A DNA stretch of 35,372 bases from a virus: positions 1 through 35,372 of IMG/VR virus record IMGVR_UViG_3300005664_000021; one strand, written 5' to 3'. The translations under genes were made by a program, and so were the position numbers. Positions 6,102 through 14,487 of this stretch are shown one piece after another. How positions within the stretch are numbered: the stretch's first letter is position 1; the number at the start of each line of letters is the position of its first letter. A model generated the notes under the pieces. It was not told where the DNA came from and ran no database searches. It worked only from the letters and a program-made list of their open reading frames with translations.

Positions 6102-8171
6102 CTATTTATATTCTATGAACTGTTTCGCTTCTTCGATTGATACAATATCAATATTTTGAGAATTTATATAATCAATTATTTCATCAATAGCATCTTCCAG
6201 TATTTGTCCCCATCCATGCCAAAATATAACTGCCATTCTATTATCAAGACATAAATCAACTTGATTTTTTACATTTTGAATTTGTGTGGCATTATCCACT
6301 TGATCGACAAGATAAGGCTCGTCTAAATCAAGTGCTATTGAATTAATTCTATACAGATCAATTATCTCTGGATTTGTTGTGTAAACTGACCCTCCCCCTG
6401 CCGTTGGAGTACCCCAAGCAAACATAGTATCAAATCCTAATTTATGGGTGTAATAAGCCATCTGTGGCCCTTGACCGCTATGTCTATTTGCCACGTAATT
6501 ATCGCAGGGCAAACCATACGATAACTGAGTTGCCTTTGCTGTAATTAATTCAGATTCTAATGTAGCTTCTCCATCATTATAATCAACATCATAATTATTA
6601 TGACATGCAATGACAACACCTTCAGAATGCATTGATTGAAGCTGTGGCCAAGAGGCTAATGTAGATGTTAAGGTTTCTACATAAGTGCCGACCTGTGCAG
6701 CATGAATGCCACAGACAAACGATGATACATTTTTACTCTTTAAGAAAGGCCACCATTTTGTATATGAGTCTTCATATCCGTCATCTATCCTTAATACTAC
6801 CATTGGTTTAGTTGTTTTCAAATAACCCAACTGAACGTAATTATTGACATCAAAATCAATAGCTCCTGATGTTTTAATTGCTGCGAAAATATCTTTGGTG
6901 TAGGTTAATATTTTTTGGTGTTCTAATCCTTTGTGGTCAGTAGTATAAAGTATTACTTCTGTTAAGAATTTCCTATCCCATCTCTCGACTGAATTATCGG
7001 TAAATTTAACAGCTAATCTACCTTTATAATCGGGTTTAAGCCAAGATAGTAAAGTCCTCTGATTTAATTCTGTAACATGAAAATCTTTAACATTTGAAGC
7101 GTCATAATAACCAAGTCTTGCGGCATCTTCCCAAATGGTTGCATTTGACCTATCAAAAAAAGCATTTGTAAATCTTATTTTTGAATCATTAATTGCGTTT
7201 ACTGTCTTTGAATTAGATGAATGTTCATCAACCAATCTATATTGAGTTAAAATTCCACCAACTGCCGTAAAGTCAATAGGTATTAATGACCCATCATATT
7301 TATAACCGACATATCTTTTAATTTCTGTTGAATCAATTTCATTTATCTGATATTCATTAAAACCATAATCAAGCAAATAATTATTGATGCTTGTATAATA
7401 TTTATGAGTTTCAACTAATCCAACAGATCTATTCAAATGCAAAATATTTTCAGATATATCAACTCCTGAAAGTATATGCGGATAGTGCATTTGCAAATCA
7501 GTAACATAAGTTTCATCAATACAATTAGCTAATGTCTTTAACGCATTAAACTTTTTGAAATTTGATACTACTGAATAATTACACGTGAATGTAAAGTTAC
7601 CGGCATTATTATTTGTGTTAAAAACAAACAAGGATAAGTCAGCAGTCTGCGTATGTATTTGCGTTCCGTTAGGTTCGTAGGTAGTAATTACGCAATTTTT
7701 TGCAGCGTAATCAAATCTCACTAGAACATGAACATATTCATACACCTTATAAAGATTGGCAGTCGTTGTAAGATTATTATTTTTAGTTGTTACCCCATCT
7801 GAGCATCTTACTGATAAGGATGTAAAGTTCCAAAAGAATTTAAAAATTCTTCCAGAAGTACCACAATTAAATATTTCCCTTGCAGTATCTCCTGGGATGT
7901 CAGCTACTTGTTTAAATCTAAAATATATTGTATGATTATTACCATCATAAATATGTTCTTGGACTCTTGTCTTATCCCCATATATTGTTTTTACATTATC
8001 TCCATAAAATTCTGATAGTAATATAGTAGCCTTAGCTTCACCACTTACAGAATCAATCAAAGAACTACCTGACCTAATAGATAAATCTTCAAGTAAATCA
8101 CTCTTAAATGGTATAGTCCCGTTACGACTGCCCGATCTTCCAAACCTACTATGTAAACTTCTTATTGGCAT
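6102..8171 (-). CDS. Tail spike/fibre with polysaccharide deacetylase domain (689 aa)
   Basis: Residues about 455-689 form a NodB-type (carbohydrate esterase 4) domain: RIDDG at 461-465 (motif 1), H524 in ACHNNYD (motif 2), NRHSGQGP at 563-570 (motif 3) and WHGW at 651-654 (late His motif). Family members remove N- or O-acetyl groups from chitooligosaccharide-like, capsule or peptidoglycan sugars using a metal ion. Residues about 1-230 look like a beta-sandwich (LamG/concanavalin-like) virion-attachment or binding region, and 230-455 is an unassigned linker. Its position between connector and lysis genes fits a receptor-binding tail protein that modifies host capsule or LPS. Motif 2 lacks the usual HxxxH spacing, so activity is uncertain. 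Confidence 0.75.
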   Translation of the reverse strand: MPIRSLHSRFGRSGSRNGTIPFKSDLLEDLSIRSGSSLIDSVSGEAKATILLSEFYGDNVKTIYGDKTRVQEHIYDGNNHTIYFRFKQVADIPGDTAREIFNCGTSGRIFKFFWNFTSLSVRCSDGVTTKNNNLTTTANLYKVYEYVHVLVRFDYAAKNCVITTYEPNGTQIHTQTADLSLFVFNTNNNAGNFTFTCNYSVVSNFKKFNALKTLANCIDETYVTDLQMHYPHILSGVDISENILHLNRSVGLVETHKYYTSINNYLLDYGFNEYQINEIDSTEIKRYVGYKYDGSLIPIDFTAVGGILTQYRLVDEHSSNSKTVNAINDSKIRFTNAFFDRSNATIWEDAARLGYYDASNVKDFHVTELNQRTLLSWLKPDYKGRLAVKFTDNSVERWDRKFLTEVILYTTDHKGLEHQKILTYTKDIFAAIKTSGAIDFDVNNYVQLGYLKTTKPMVVLRIDDGYEDSYTKWWPFLKSKNVSSFVCGIHAAQVGTYVETLTSTLASWPQLQSMHSEGVVIACHNNYDVDYNDGEATLESELITAKATQLSYGLPCDNYVANRHSGQGPQMAYYTHKLGFDTMFAWGTPTAGGGSVYTTNPEIIDLYRINSIALDLDEPYLVDQVDNATQIQNVKNQVDLCLDNRMAVIFWHGWGQILEDAIDEIIDYINSQNIDIVSIEEAKQFIEYK

Positions 8172-8175
8172 GGTG

Positions 8176-8499
8176 TTATTGTTTTGTAATCACATGATCA
8201 CACATAGTATATTGACGTACTTTCTTATCGGCTGTATAAGCTCCGATATAACCACCGTCTGGAGCGTAAACATAGTCACCTTTATCGAATACAAATCCAG
8301 TGTAATTGTTAGCAGTCATAAAGTTAACCGCCTCGCCTAACTGATTAGCGCCTGTCATGACTGTGAACGTACAACCGTCTTCCATTACTTCTAGTAGATG
8401 GCATTTTTGATCTGTTACAGCTCCGGCATTCTTTATAATTCCGCCGTCTTCACCACCTAAGTAAAGACTAAGATAATCGAATTGATTAAGTGTTTTCAT
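8176..8499 (-). CDS. Small virion-associated hypothetical protein (107 aa)
   Basis: Beta-rich, Gly-rich acidic protein without TM segments or a signal peptide (LYLGGEDGG..., FVFDKGDYVYAPDGGYIGAY). It is packed 4 bases upstream of the spike gene and 2 bases after the connector gene, within the structural operon. It may be a minor virion or spike-assembly protein; the sequence alone does not decide. Confidence 0.5.
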   Translation of the reverse strand: MKTLNQFDYLSLYLGGEDGGIIKNAGAVTDQKCHLLEVMEDGCTFTVMTGANQLGEAVNFMTANNYTGFVFDKGDYVYAPDGGYIGAYTADKKVRQYTMCDHVITKQ

Positions 8500-8501
8500 T
8501 G

Positions 8502-9011
8502 TTATAAGTATAAAATTGTTTTCTTTCTACATTCAAGTGAGCCGATAGGATTCGATAAAGACATTGGAAAATTAGAAATGTTTGCAATAACAAACCTTTG
8601 GCAATCTTCCCAATAAGTAAATGCTGTTTTCTTTACAGCGTTTTGTCTATTCTTAACTATGCCTAAATCAGCATGGCGCGAATCATCTAAGTTCTTTTCT
8701 ACAAGACCTGAGAAAGTATCAAACTCATTCGATACACCAATATGACGGGCGTATAAGAAGTAAGCAAGTACGTATTTAAGTCCTGAGTAAATATAAGTCC
8801 TTCCGTTATATGTGTAAGTACCACCGTCTAAAAGTTTAGCATTCCATTCACTAGCGGGATTCTGAACCATATCTTGAAAGAAGTCAAAACCCATTAAAGG
8901 TTGCAAATCATCAATCTGCACCTCTTCAGCTAACTTCGAGAAGTCAGTAACCCTGTTCTTTGATATCGGCTTAATTGCCTGTTGTTCTGATATTGTCCAA
9001 AGGATGTCCAT
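8502..9011 (-). CDS. Head-tail connector-like protein (169 aa)
   Basis: All-helical protein with ISKNRVTDFSKLAEEVQIDDLQPLMG near the N-terminus and a following YVLAYFLYARHIG helix. This resembles the DUF6712-type proteins that accompany portal genes in Bacteroidota phages and are thought to be gp6-like connector subunits. That assignment is from pattern memory, not a search. The ATG overlaps the portal stop by one base, which supports co-translation with the portal protein and a neck role. Confidence 0.55.
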   Translation of the reverse strand: MDILWTISEQQAIKPISKNRVTDFSKLAEEVQIDDLQPLMGFDFFQDMVQNPASEWNAKLLDGGTYTYNGRTYIYSGLKYVLAYFLYARHIGVSNEFDTFSGLVEKNLDDSRHADLGIVKNRQNAVKKTAFTYWEDCQRFVIANISNFPMSLSNPIGSLECRKKTILYL

Positions 9012-10186
9012 TATTCAAAAGTTAAAGGGGTTATACTCCAATCAGCATTGCGATACTTTTCATCTGCCCAATTCTTAAACAGTTCACTAAAGGCGTTTTG
9101 AATTACATCTCTCTTTTGTAAAGTCTGTGAGTTGTAAATCTTAGCAGCTTGGTTAAGTGCTTCGCCTGAAGTAGTACCCAACTTACTATCCTCGTATGCG
9201 ATAAGTATTTGAGGGATAGCATCAAATGCCATTCTTATGTTATTCTGTGTAGAAGTTTCGTAAGATTCGAATATCTTGTCGTTAATATTCTGTTCAATCT
9301 TTTCAATCTTTATAGATTCATTCTCAATAAGTTTACCGTCGGGGCCAAACTTACCTTCCAAAACCATTACAGATACATCGTGATCGCCTCCCATCATCTT
9401 CTTAGCAGCCTCGGTAAATTCGTCGGCTTCTTTAGTGCTTTCAAACTCGGTATGATGTATAATATATTTAAGAAAGAACCCCCTTCGAAGTTCGCCATTC
9501 TTAAACTTACCGATTTGGCTCTCAGTATCAGCATCCCACGATACAGGATCAATAGGACTTACAGGATAAATATACTCATCATCAATGAAGTTGAAATACA
9601 TTTGTCCTTTATACTTAGTGATAGCCTCGGTTTCTGTAATCTTATTAACCTTAGCGATCTTAGCTATCTGTGATTTAATAACGTCTTGACGTGGATTGAA
9701 TATATCCACTACTTTAAAATCTTTTTTCTCAGTCTTTTGATTGCGGTACTTATCCCAATTGTTATAAACAACTATCTTACCTGCGTAGTCCTGAGAATCC
9801 AACATGCCGAATCGGCAATACTTAAATGATTCATGCTTTAATCCGGCTACATTAAAGTTACCATCATATTGAACACGTGTATAAAAGCCATTAAACTTGC
9901 TGAATGAGTTAGCAATCTGACAAAGTAACTTATAAGCCGTTACTGGTTTGTTGTATTCGTCACGACCTACTTCAATAGTATTTAGCTCAGGATTAGTAAA
10001 TCCTTTTCCGATAAGGAAACGAGCAAGCATTTTCTGAGCTGACTTAGCAGTGATTGAACTTGAGATAATACGTTCCATCCGTGTTGGATAGTTGTTATCG
10101 TCTCCATACTTTGTTATCCCGTCAGTCTTAACCGATTTAATCGAAAAAGCTGGCGGTAATTCGCCTAGCGTTATTTTTCTGCCCAT
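9011..10186 (-). CDS. Portal protein (391 aa)
   Basis: N-terminus has KYGDDNNYPTRMERIISSS followed by repeated Asn/Phe-rich strands (NSFSKFNGFYTRVQYD), the layout of Bacteroidota-type phage portals in which a (K/R)YG-DN-YP box precedes the stem. Late in the protein, IPQILIAYEDSKLGTTSGEAL corresponds to the conserved P--L-G-----S-EA region of portals. Twelve copies would form the DNA channel at the capsid vertex and dock the terminase. It lies downstream of the capsid gene rather than next to the terminase, which is an unusual order. Confidence 0.75.
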   Translation of the reverse strand: MGRKITLGELPPAFSIKSVKTDGITKYGDDNNYPTRMERIISSSITAKSAQKMLARFLIGKGFTNPELNTIEVGRDEYNKPVTAYKLLCQIANSFSKFNGFYTRVQYDGNFNVAGLKHESFKYCRFGMLDSQDYAGKIVVYNNWDKYRNQKTEKKDFKVVDIFNPRQDVIKSQIAKIAKVNKITETEAITKYKGQMYFNFIDDEYIYPVSPIDPVSWDADTESQIGKFKNGELRRGFFLKYIIHHTEFESTKEADEFTEAAKKMMGGDHDVSVMVLEGKFGPDGKLIENESIKIEKIEQNINDKIFESYETSTQNNIRMAFDAIPQILIAYEDSKLGTTSGEALNQAAKIYNSQTLQKRDVIQNAFSELFKNWADEKYRNADWSITPLTFE

Positions 10187-10189
10187 CGG

Positions 10190-10666
10190 TTATTTTTTAG
10201 GTCTTCTTTTTATTACTGGCTTAACTTCTGAAACCTCTACTTCGATAGGTTCCTTAACAGGTTCTTTAATGTCTTCTTTAGGTTCGATAACCTCTTTAAC
10301 TTTCTCCACAGGTGGATTTATAAACTGATTACGAAAGCGTGGAAACTCTTCACATATTGTTTCAACATCGCTATCGGTCAGGTTAGCCTGTGAAAATATA
10401 CCGTAAGGTGTATGAATTAGAGTACCTTCGACTTTGAATTTATATTTTGTTTTTACAGATGCCATGATCTTATTTTTTTCGATTTGTTTAAATCCTTCTT
10501 TTTGTAGTCTTTGGAAGTATAACGGGTGTTTTGTTTCGCAGGTACTACAAGCCTCATCATTTAGAAAAATCTTAGAATATAATCCTAGAAGTTCCATGAG
10601 TAATCGGGGAGTTTTCATTATCTCCCCGATTTCATGTTTGAATAGTTCTTCTAACCTATCCCGCAT
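10190..10666 (-). CDS. Virion-module hypothetical protein with charged repetitive tail (158 aa)
   Basis: N-terminal helical region with C-x2-C (DEACSTCETKHP), a central beta-like part (YKFKVEGTLIHTPYGIF), and a C-terminal low-complexity tail of alternating Pro, Glu, Val and Lys (about 115-158) ending in KRRPKK. An internal Met (MASVKTKYKF) could start a shorter product. It is packed 3 bases before the portal gene. Function unknown; a head-associated or assembly protein is likely from position. Confidence 0.5.
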   Translation of the reverse strand: MRDRLEELFKHEIGEIMKTPRLLMELLGLYSKIFLNDEACSTCETKHPLYFQRLQKEGFKQIEKNKIMASVKTKYKFKVEGTLIHTPYGIFSQANLTDSDVETICEEFPRFRNQFINPPVEKVKEVIEPKEDIKEPVKEPIEVEVSEVKPVIKRRPKK

Positions 10667-10670
10667 AACA

Positions 10671-11225
10671 TTAAGTTAATAATGCTTCGAGAGCCGCCTT
10701 TGTATTAGCGTAATCGGTATTGTGGAAGATATAACGTGAGTAAACTTCTCCCTCTCCGTCACGTGTTCCAAACTCGTAAGTAGGAATACCGTAATTGTCG
10801 TTGTAACGACCGGAAGCGGATTTCTTATGTAACCCTGCATTGAATCCAAGGATTACAAATTTACCCTCTGTTTTAGGTGCTTTAATCTCGACAACAGCCA
10901 CAAAATCATCCATCTCATCGAGTGCTTTAATAGCAGCCGCACTTCTTTCGTATGGCTGGAATGAAAACATATGAGTGAATAAGTCTGGGATATTGTCAGC
11001 ACTTACCAAATCGAACCCTGCATTAGCTTCTTTCTTAACCGCAGTAACCTTGTAAGCAACCTCAGCACCTGCCAGCGCAATAGCTGAAACAAGGTTTGCC
11101 GAGGCTCCTATTGTAAAAGTTGCTGAAAGGCGGTCAAAAATATAAGCTGTTAATTCAAGTCCTGCACTTGGTACGTCTGTACAAGTGTTGGTAATTGCTC
11201 TAGCTACTTTTGCTGCACATCCCAT
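10671..11225 (-). CDS. Virion structural protein, possible tail-tube or head protein (184 aa)
   Basis: The ATG at 11225 (MGCAAKVARAITN) is chosen over an upstream in-frame alternative at 11285, because that extension would overlap the neighbouring gene and adds no conserved-looking sequence. The protein is Ala/Gly-rich and beta-rich, without TM segments, ending NTDYANTKAALEALLT. The C-terminal half (FVAVVEIKAPKTEGKFVILGFNAGLHKKSASGRYNDNYG, given here only as a landmark region at about residues 100-140) is soluble and acidic. Size and position after the major capsid gene suit a tube or decoration protein. Confidence 0.5.
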   Translation of the reverse strand: MGCAAKVARAITNTCTDVPSAGLELTAYIFDRLSATFTIGASANLVSAIALAGAEVAYKVTAVKKEANAGFDLVSADNIPDLFTHMFSFQPYERSAAAIKALDEMDDFVAVVEIKAPKTEGKFVILGFNAGLHKKSASGRYNDNYGIPTYEFGTRDGEGEVYSRYIFHNTDYANTKAALEALLT

Positions 11226-11229
11226 AATA

Positions 11230-11685
11230 TTAGTTTTTATCGAAAAGTAAGTAATACCTAAGCTTTGTGTTCTGAGTGCTATCAATGGCAGTAATAGTAA
11301 CCTTTAAATAATTCTCATACACACTCGAAATTAATTTAGTTCCGGTCTTATGTCCACTCGCAGTAGTTGAAAGCACGCTAACAGTATCCCCAACTGAACT
11401 ATACCAATCGCTATTATTTGCCGATCTCATTATGATCGCACGAACTTTAGGTAAGTCGGCAGCTACTGAAGCAGTATCAATCTGAACAGTTAACCGGGCG
11501 TTTTCGAGAAAATCAGTAATGTAGAATGTTGATACAACATACTCGTTTTTATTCAAGTCGGCTGCTTTAACATAACCATAAACTTGATCTTTGTCAATTG
11601 TTCTAAGAGGGTTTGTAACACTCTGAGCCTGGAGGGCGCTAGTTACTATAACTAGCATCCCTAATATTAACATCAGTTTTCTCAT
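11230..11685 (-). CDS. Predicted secreted protein inside the capsid gene cluster (151 aa)
   Basis: From ATG 11685 the protein begins with a textbook Sec signal peptide: basic MRK, hydrophobic core LMLILGMLVIVTSAL, and an AxA-type site (QA|QS) near residue 20. An upstream in-frame start at 11733 lies inside the capsid gene and would bury the signal, so 11685 is preferred. The mature part is a beta-rich domain (about 130 aa) with many Thr/Ser and no Cys. It lies between the major capsid gene and another virion gene, where exported proteins are unexpected. Confidence 0.6.
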   Translation of the reverse strand: MRKLMLILGMLVIVTSALQAQSVTNPLRTIDKDQVYGYVKAADLNKNEYVVSTFYITDFLENARLTVQIDTASVAADLPKVRAIIMRSANNSDWYSSVGDTVSVLSTTASGHKTGTKLISSVYENYLKVTITAIDSTQNTKLRYYLLFDKN

Positions 11686-11686
11686 A

Positions 11687-12757
11687 TTAGTAAGCAACTG
11701 CGATTTGAGTTTCTTCCAAAAGTTTAGCATCAAGATACCAAGCTGTATCGAAATAATGGCTCAAAGTTACTTTGTCATAGAAAGCATCAAAGTTACCGAA
11801 TGAACCTTCGTCAGCAGTTCCAATAGGAATATTGGTAGTCGCGGTTAATACAGCTCTGTGAGGCAAGTTGTAAGTTACTGCGTTGTCCTCATAAGTTCTG
11901 ATATTACGATCCCAATCGTTACGAACAACAATAGGAATACCTCTGTAAGTATCCATTGCAGCGCCTTGTTCGGCAGTCTGAAGTTGGAATACTAATGATT
12001 TATCTTCAAGGAATGCTTTCCAGTTCATGTATAATGAACGGCTGATCTGGAATTTCAAATCTCCTTTATCGAATGCCTCAGCAGGTAGCGCTTCGTAAAG
12101 ACCTCTTAGAGTGTCTAATCCGGTTGTTGAAGCCAAAGCCAACTGAGCTGCGTAAGTTGCGCCTGCGTTCTCAGCGATCTCGATTTTCTGAGCTGCTGGA
12201 ATTGTACCGGCTGTAACGGCTGCAAAGATTTGTTTCCAAAGACCGTTAATAGTATTGAAATAAGTCTTGTCAGTACCTGCAGTTAATACACCACCATTTG
12301 CGATAACGTCAGCTGTTTTGTCATTGAACCAAGCGATACGGTTAATGTTGTTCACCATAGCTGCAACAAGTCTATCGGAAAGGAAAGCCATAAGAGCTGA
12401 ATCCATATTTTCCCAAGTTGTCAGAGCTTCTTTTGAACGTGGCCACATTTTGAAAAGCTGATCAATATCTGCCTGACAATGAATGAGCCTATCTTGTGAA
12501 AGATAAGGGTCCCAATATTTCTGTGATGCAACGATAGTACCTGCGTTTGAATTAGGGGTACAACCGTTTGCCACTTTACCCATAAGGCCAAACTGACCGA
12601 AAATAGGTATTTGTTTTTTCATCTGTATTCCGGTAGCTACAAAGTGACCATCAGATAAAGCAGGGTTGCTATATACCTGAGAGAAAATTGCTTCGCTAGC
12701 GGAACGTGCTTCCTCTGGATTGAGAGTTAAAGCTGCTAAATTAAGTTTACTTGCCAT
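11687..12757 (-). CDS. Major capsid protein, HK97-fold (356 aa)
   Basis: Length, Ala-rich composition and position directly after the protease-scaffold gene fit an HK97-type capsid subunit. Late segments GIPIVVRNDWDRNI, YNLPHRAVLTATTNIPIGT and FDAFYDKVTLSHYFDTAWYLDA are typical of the P-domain and terminal strand in Bacteroidota phage capsids. The start follows a very A-rich leader (12758-12775), the strong translation signal seen for highly expressed genes in this phylum. There is no N-terminal delta domain, so scaffolding is probably supplied by the upstream gene. Confidence 0.8.
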   Translation of the reverse strand: MASKLNLAALTLNPEEARSASEAIFSQVYSNPALSDGHFVATGIQMKKQIPIFGQFGLMGKVANGCTPNSNAGTIVASQKYWDPYLSQDRLIHCQADIDQLFKMWPRSKEALTTWENMDSALMAFLSDRLVAAMVNNINRIAWFNDKTADVIANGGVLTAGTDKTYFNTINGLWKQIFAAVTAGTIPAAQKIEIAENAGATYAAQLALASTTGLDTLRGLYEALPAEAFDKGDLKFQISRSLYMNWKAFLEDKSLVFQLQTAEQGAAMDTYRGIPIVVRNDWDRNIRTYEDNAVTYNLPHRAVLTATTNIPIGTADEGSFGNFDAFYDKVTLSHYFDTAWYLDAKLLEETQIAVAY

Positions 12758-12772
12758 TTCTTTTTTTGTTTT

Positions 12773-13864
12773 TTAATTTTTAACGAATACTTTTTCAAAC
12801 CGATTGACGGGTTTGTCGTCTTTGTCATCTACTGACTTTGAGAAACTTTCGACATCAGTTTTGATCTGAGCTTTGAAAGTCACAATTTCCTTTTGCAAGG
12901 TGTTGAACTTAGCCTCTGAATCAGTTTTGATAGCTAAAGCCTGAGCCTGAGCATCTGCCAACTGTTGTTTAAGCGTTTCATTTTCTGCTTTGAGTGCTTC
13001 CATTTCGCCACCTTCGTCACCTACAGGAACGATAGCAGTGATAGCACCTGCAACAAAGGTTAAGACAGTACCGTCAGGCATAACATAATCGCCTTCAGGA
13101 GATGACCCGTCTTCAAGTTTTGCAGTCATACCGACTGCGATCTCTGAAACATCTTGAATCTGTTCAGCGAAGTCGAGCATTGAACCGTCACCTGTGGTAA
13201 CGACTAAATTTTTAGCTTTGCTGAAAAGGTTCTTGATCTTAGAAAAGAAGCCTTCAAACTTCTTGTCCATTTCTAAACCGATTTCCTCTTTTGTCATTTT
13301 TAAATTGTTTTTATTAGAATTATATAAAGCTACTGCCTGAAGGGTTTGTATTACTTCCGTTGCAAAGCCGTAGTTTTTCGATTGCTCACTTGTCAGAGTA
13401 GTTTCTTTAGCCATTAACTCACGAATTAAATCTAGGTTAATGCCTGTTTTCTGAGTGTAGAAGTTAGCGAGTATGTTTTCAATTTCTCTTAATCCGTCTG
13501 CATTGCGTTGTAACTCATCGGCAGTACCCTCTGATTTAGTCCAAGGGTTATGAATGATGAACTCTGAGCCTGCTTGCATAATACGTTTTGACCCTGCTAA
13601 GTAGATAACAGTAGCTATACTTGCTACCATACCCTCGCCAATTGTTTCTATTGTCTTTCCTGAACGAACTAAAGCATCGTGAATAGCAAACCCCTCATCA
13701 ACATCGCCACCCTCAGAACGTATATGCACCTTTAACAGCTCGGCATCTTTAGCCATGTGCATCTGTTCGACAACTTCTTTAAGACCTACACGCCCGAACT
13801 TGTTAGTCGACTTGCTGTCCTGTGCAGAAATTACCCCGTAAATATATATATGAGCCTCGGTCAT
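12773..13864 (-). CDS. ClpP-like prohead protease fused to a scaffold region (363 aa)
   Basis: Residues 1-170 are an S14 (ClpP-like) protease: HIRSEGGDVDEG, the nucleophile S82 in EGMVASIATV, and H105 in EFIIHNPW. The usual third acid falls at E154 (KETTLTSEQ) instead of Asp. Residues 190-363 hold a Lys-rich helix, an SPEGDYVMPDGTVLTF element and a long coiled coil (about 275-345), typical of a phage scaffold. ATG 13864 is preferred over an upstream TTG at 13894. An internal ATG at 13297 after an A-rich leader could make the scaffold alone. It would cleave scaffold during head maturation. Confidence 0.8.
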   Translation of the reverse strand: MTEAHIYIYGVISAQDSKSTNKFGRVGLKEVVEQMHMAKDAELLKVHIRSEGGDVDEGFAIHDALVRSGKTIETIGEGMVASIATVIYLAGSKRIMQAGSEFIIHNPWTKSEGTADELQRNADGLREIENILANFYTQKTGINLDLIRELMAKETTLTSEQSKNYGFATEVIQTLQAVALYNSNKNNLKMTKEEIGLEMDKKFEGFFSKIKNLFSKAKNLVVTTGDGSMLDFAEQIQDVSEIAVGMTAKLEDGSSPEGDYVMPDGTVLTFVAGAITAIVPVGDEGGEMEALKAENETLKQQLADAQAQALAIKTDSEAKFNTLQKEIVTFKAQIKTDVESFSKSVDDKDDKPVNRFEKVFVKN

Positions 13865-13926
13865 TGCCTTATTTTTATTTAGACTAAATAACAATACGAA
13901 ATTAATGTAATATTTTAACGTAAGTA

Positions 13927-13957
13927 TTGTTTATGTAGAATGTAATTGTTAGATTTG
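13927..13957 (+). promoter_or_regulatory. Bacteroidota-type promoter for the antisense two-gene insert
   Basis: TTG at 13927-13929, a 20-nt spacer, and TAGATTTG at 13950-13957 match the Bacteroidota primary sigma consensus TTG-N19-21-TAnnTTTG. The expected transcription start lies about 10 bases before the ATG at 13973. It points rightward, against the surrounding late genes. Confidence 0.75.
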
Positions 13958-13972
13958 ACAATTAATTAATAA

Positions 13973-14182
13973 ATGATGATACTAACCCCAAAGGATTACG
14001 CATTAAAATTTACTAAAAATGATAAGGTATTACACGTTAATACTATTAAAAACCGTTGCAGAAACAATCAACTCCCGACTAATCACATTCCACATAAGTT
14101 ATCAGGCGGCTGGGTTATAGAAATTCAGGAGTTACCGGAAGAATGGAAGAACTTTGATGTAATATTAAAACCTAAGAAATGA
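13973..14182 (+). CDS. Small excisionase/MerR-like HTH protein (69 aa)
   Basis: Residues about 5-52 have the layout of small winged HTH proteins of the excisionase type: TPKDYALKF..., then VLHVNTIKNRCRNNQLPTN as helix-turn-helix, then the wing LSGGWVIEI. Such proteins bind DNA as local regulators or recombination directionality factors. It is on the plus strand inside the leftward virion module, has its own promoter, and overlaps the lipoprotein gene by ATGA. It may regulate that gene; this is inference. A second Met codon at 13976 is equally possible as the start. Confidence 0.6.
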   Translation: MMILTPKDYALKFTKNDKVLHVNTIKNRCRNNQLPTNHIPHKLSGGWVIEIQELPEEWKNFDVILKPKK

Positions 14183-14487
14183 GAAAGTTAATCCTATCAC
14201 TAATCGCACTTGTTTTGATTTCGTGTAGTAAGGATATTATTACTTACCCATGTGAAATAAATCACATAGGCTCAATTACGATAACAAATTCGACTTTATA
14301 TAAATTGAATTGCACCTTAAACGATTCGCATTATGTCATCAATGGATTAAAGACTATTACATTGAGCAATATAAAGTCTGATACGGTCGCAATTACAATT
14401 TCGAGTTATATGGACTTTGGAAATGTACCAACAAGACACTATTCTGCTATCGTATCAGATTGTAACAATACAGATATAATCTTTTAA
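14179..14487 (+). CDS. Moron lipoprotein, possible superinfection-exclusion factor (102 aa)
   Basis: Begins MRKLILSLIALVLISC: a lipoprotein signal with lipobox LISC and Cys at about residue 16, followed by SKD, and a beta-rich domain of about 85 residues with two further Cys. Small lipoproteins expressed from isolated, independently promoted genes in late regions are typical phage morons. Examples such as T5 Llp block the phage receptor. The gene is antisense to both neighbours, and its stop (TAA 14485-14487) overlaps the convergent stop of the tape measure-like gene. The exclusion role is inferred from context. Confidence 0.65.
   Translation: MRKLILSLIALVLISCSKDIITYPCEINHIGSITITNSTLYKLNCTLNDSHYVINGLKTITLSNIKSDTVAITISSYMDFGNVPTRHYSAIVSDCNNTDIIF

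Noticed and set aside
13865-13894. TTG start for the prohead protease
   Set aside because: The ATG at 13864 directly precedes the conserved first strand of the ClpP fold; the upstream ten residues look unlike the family.
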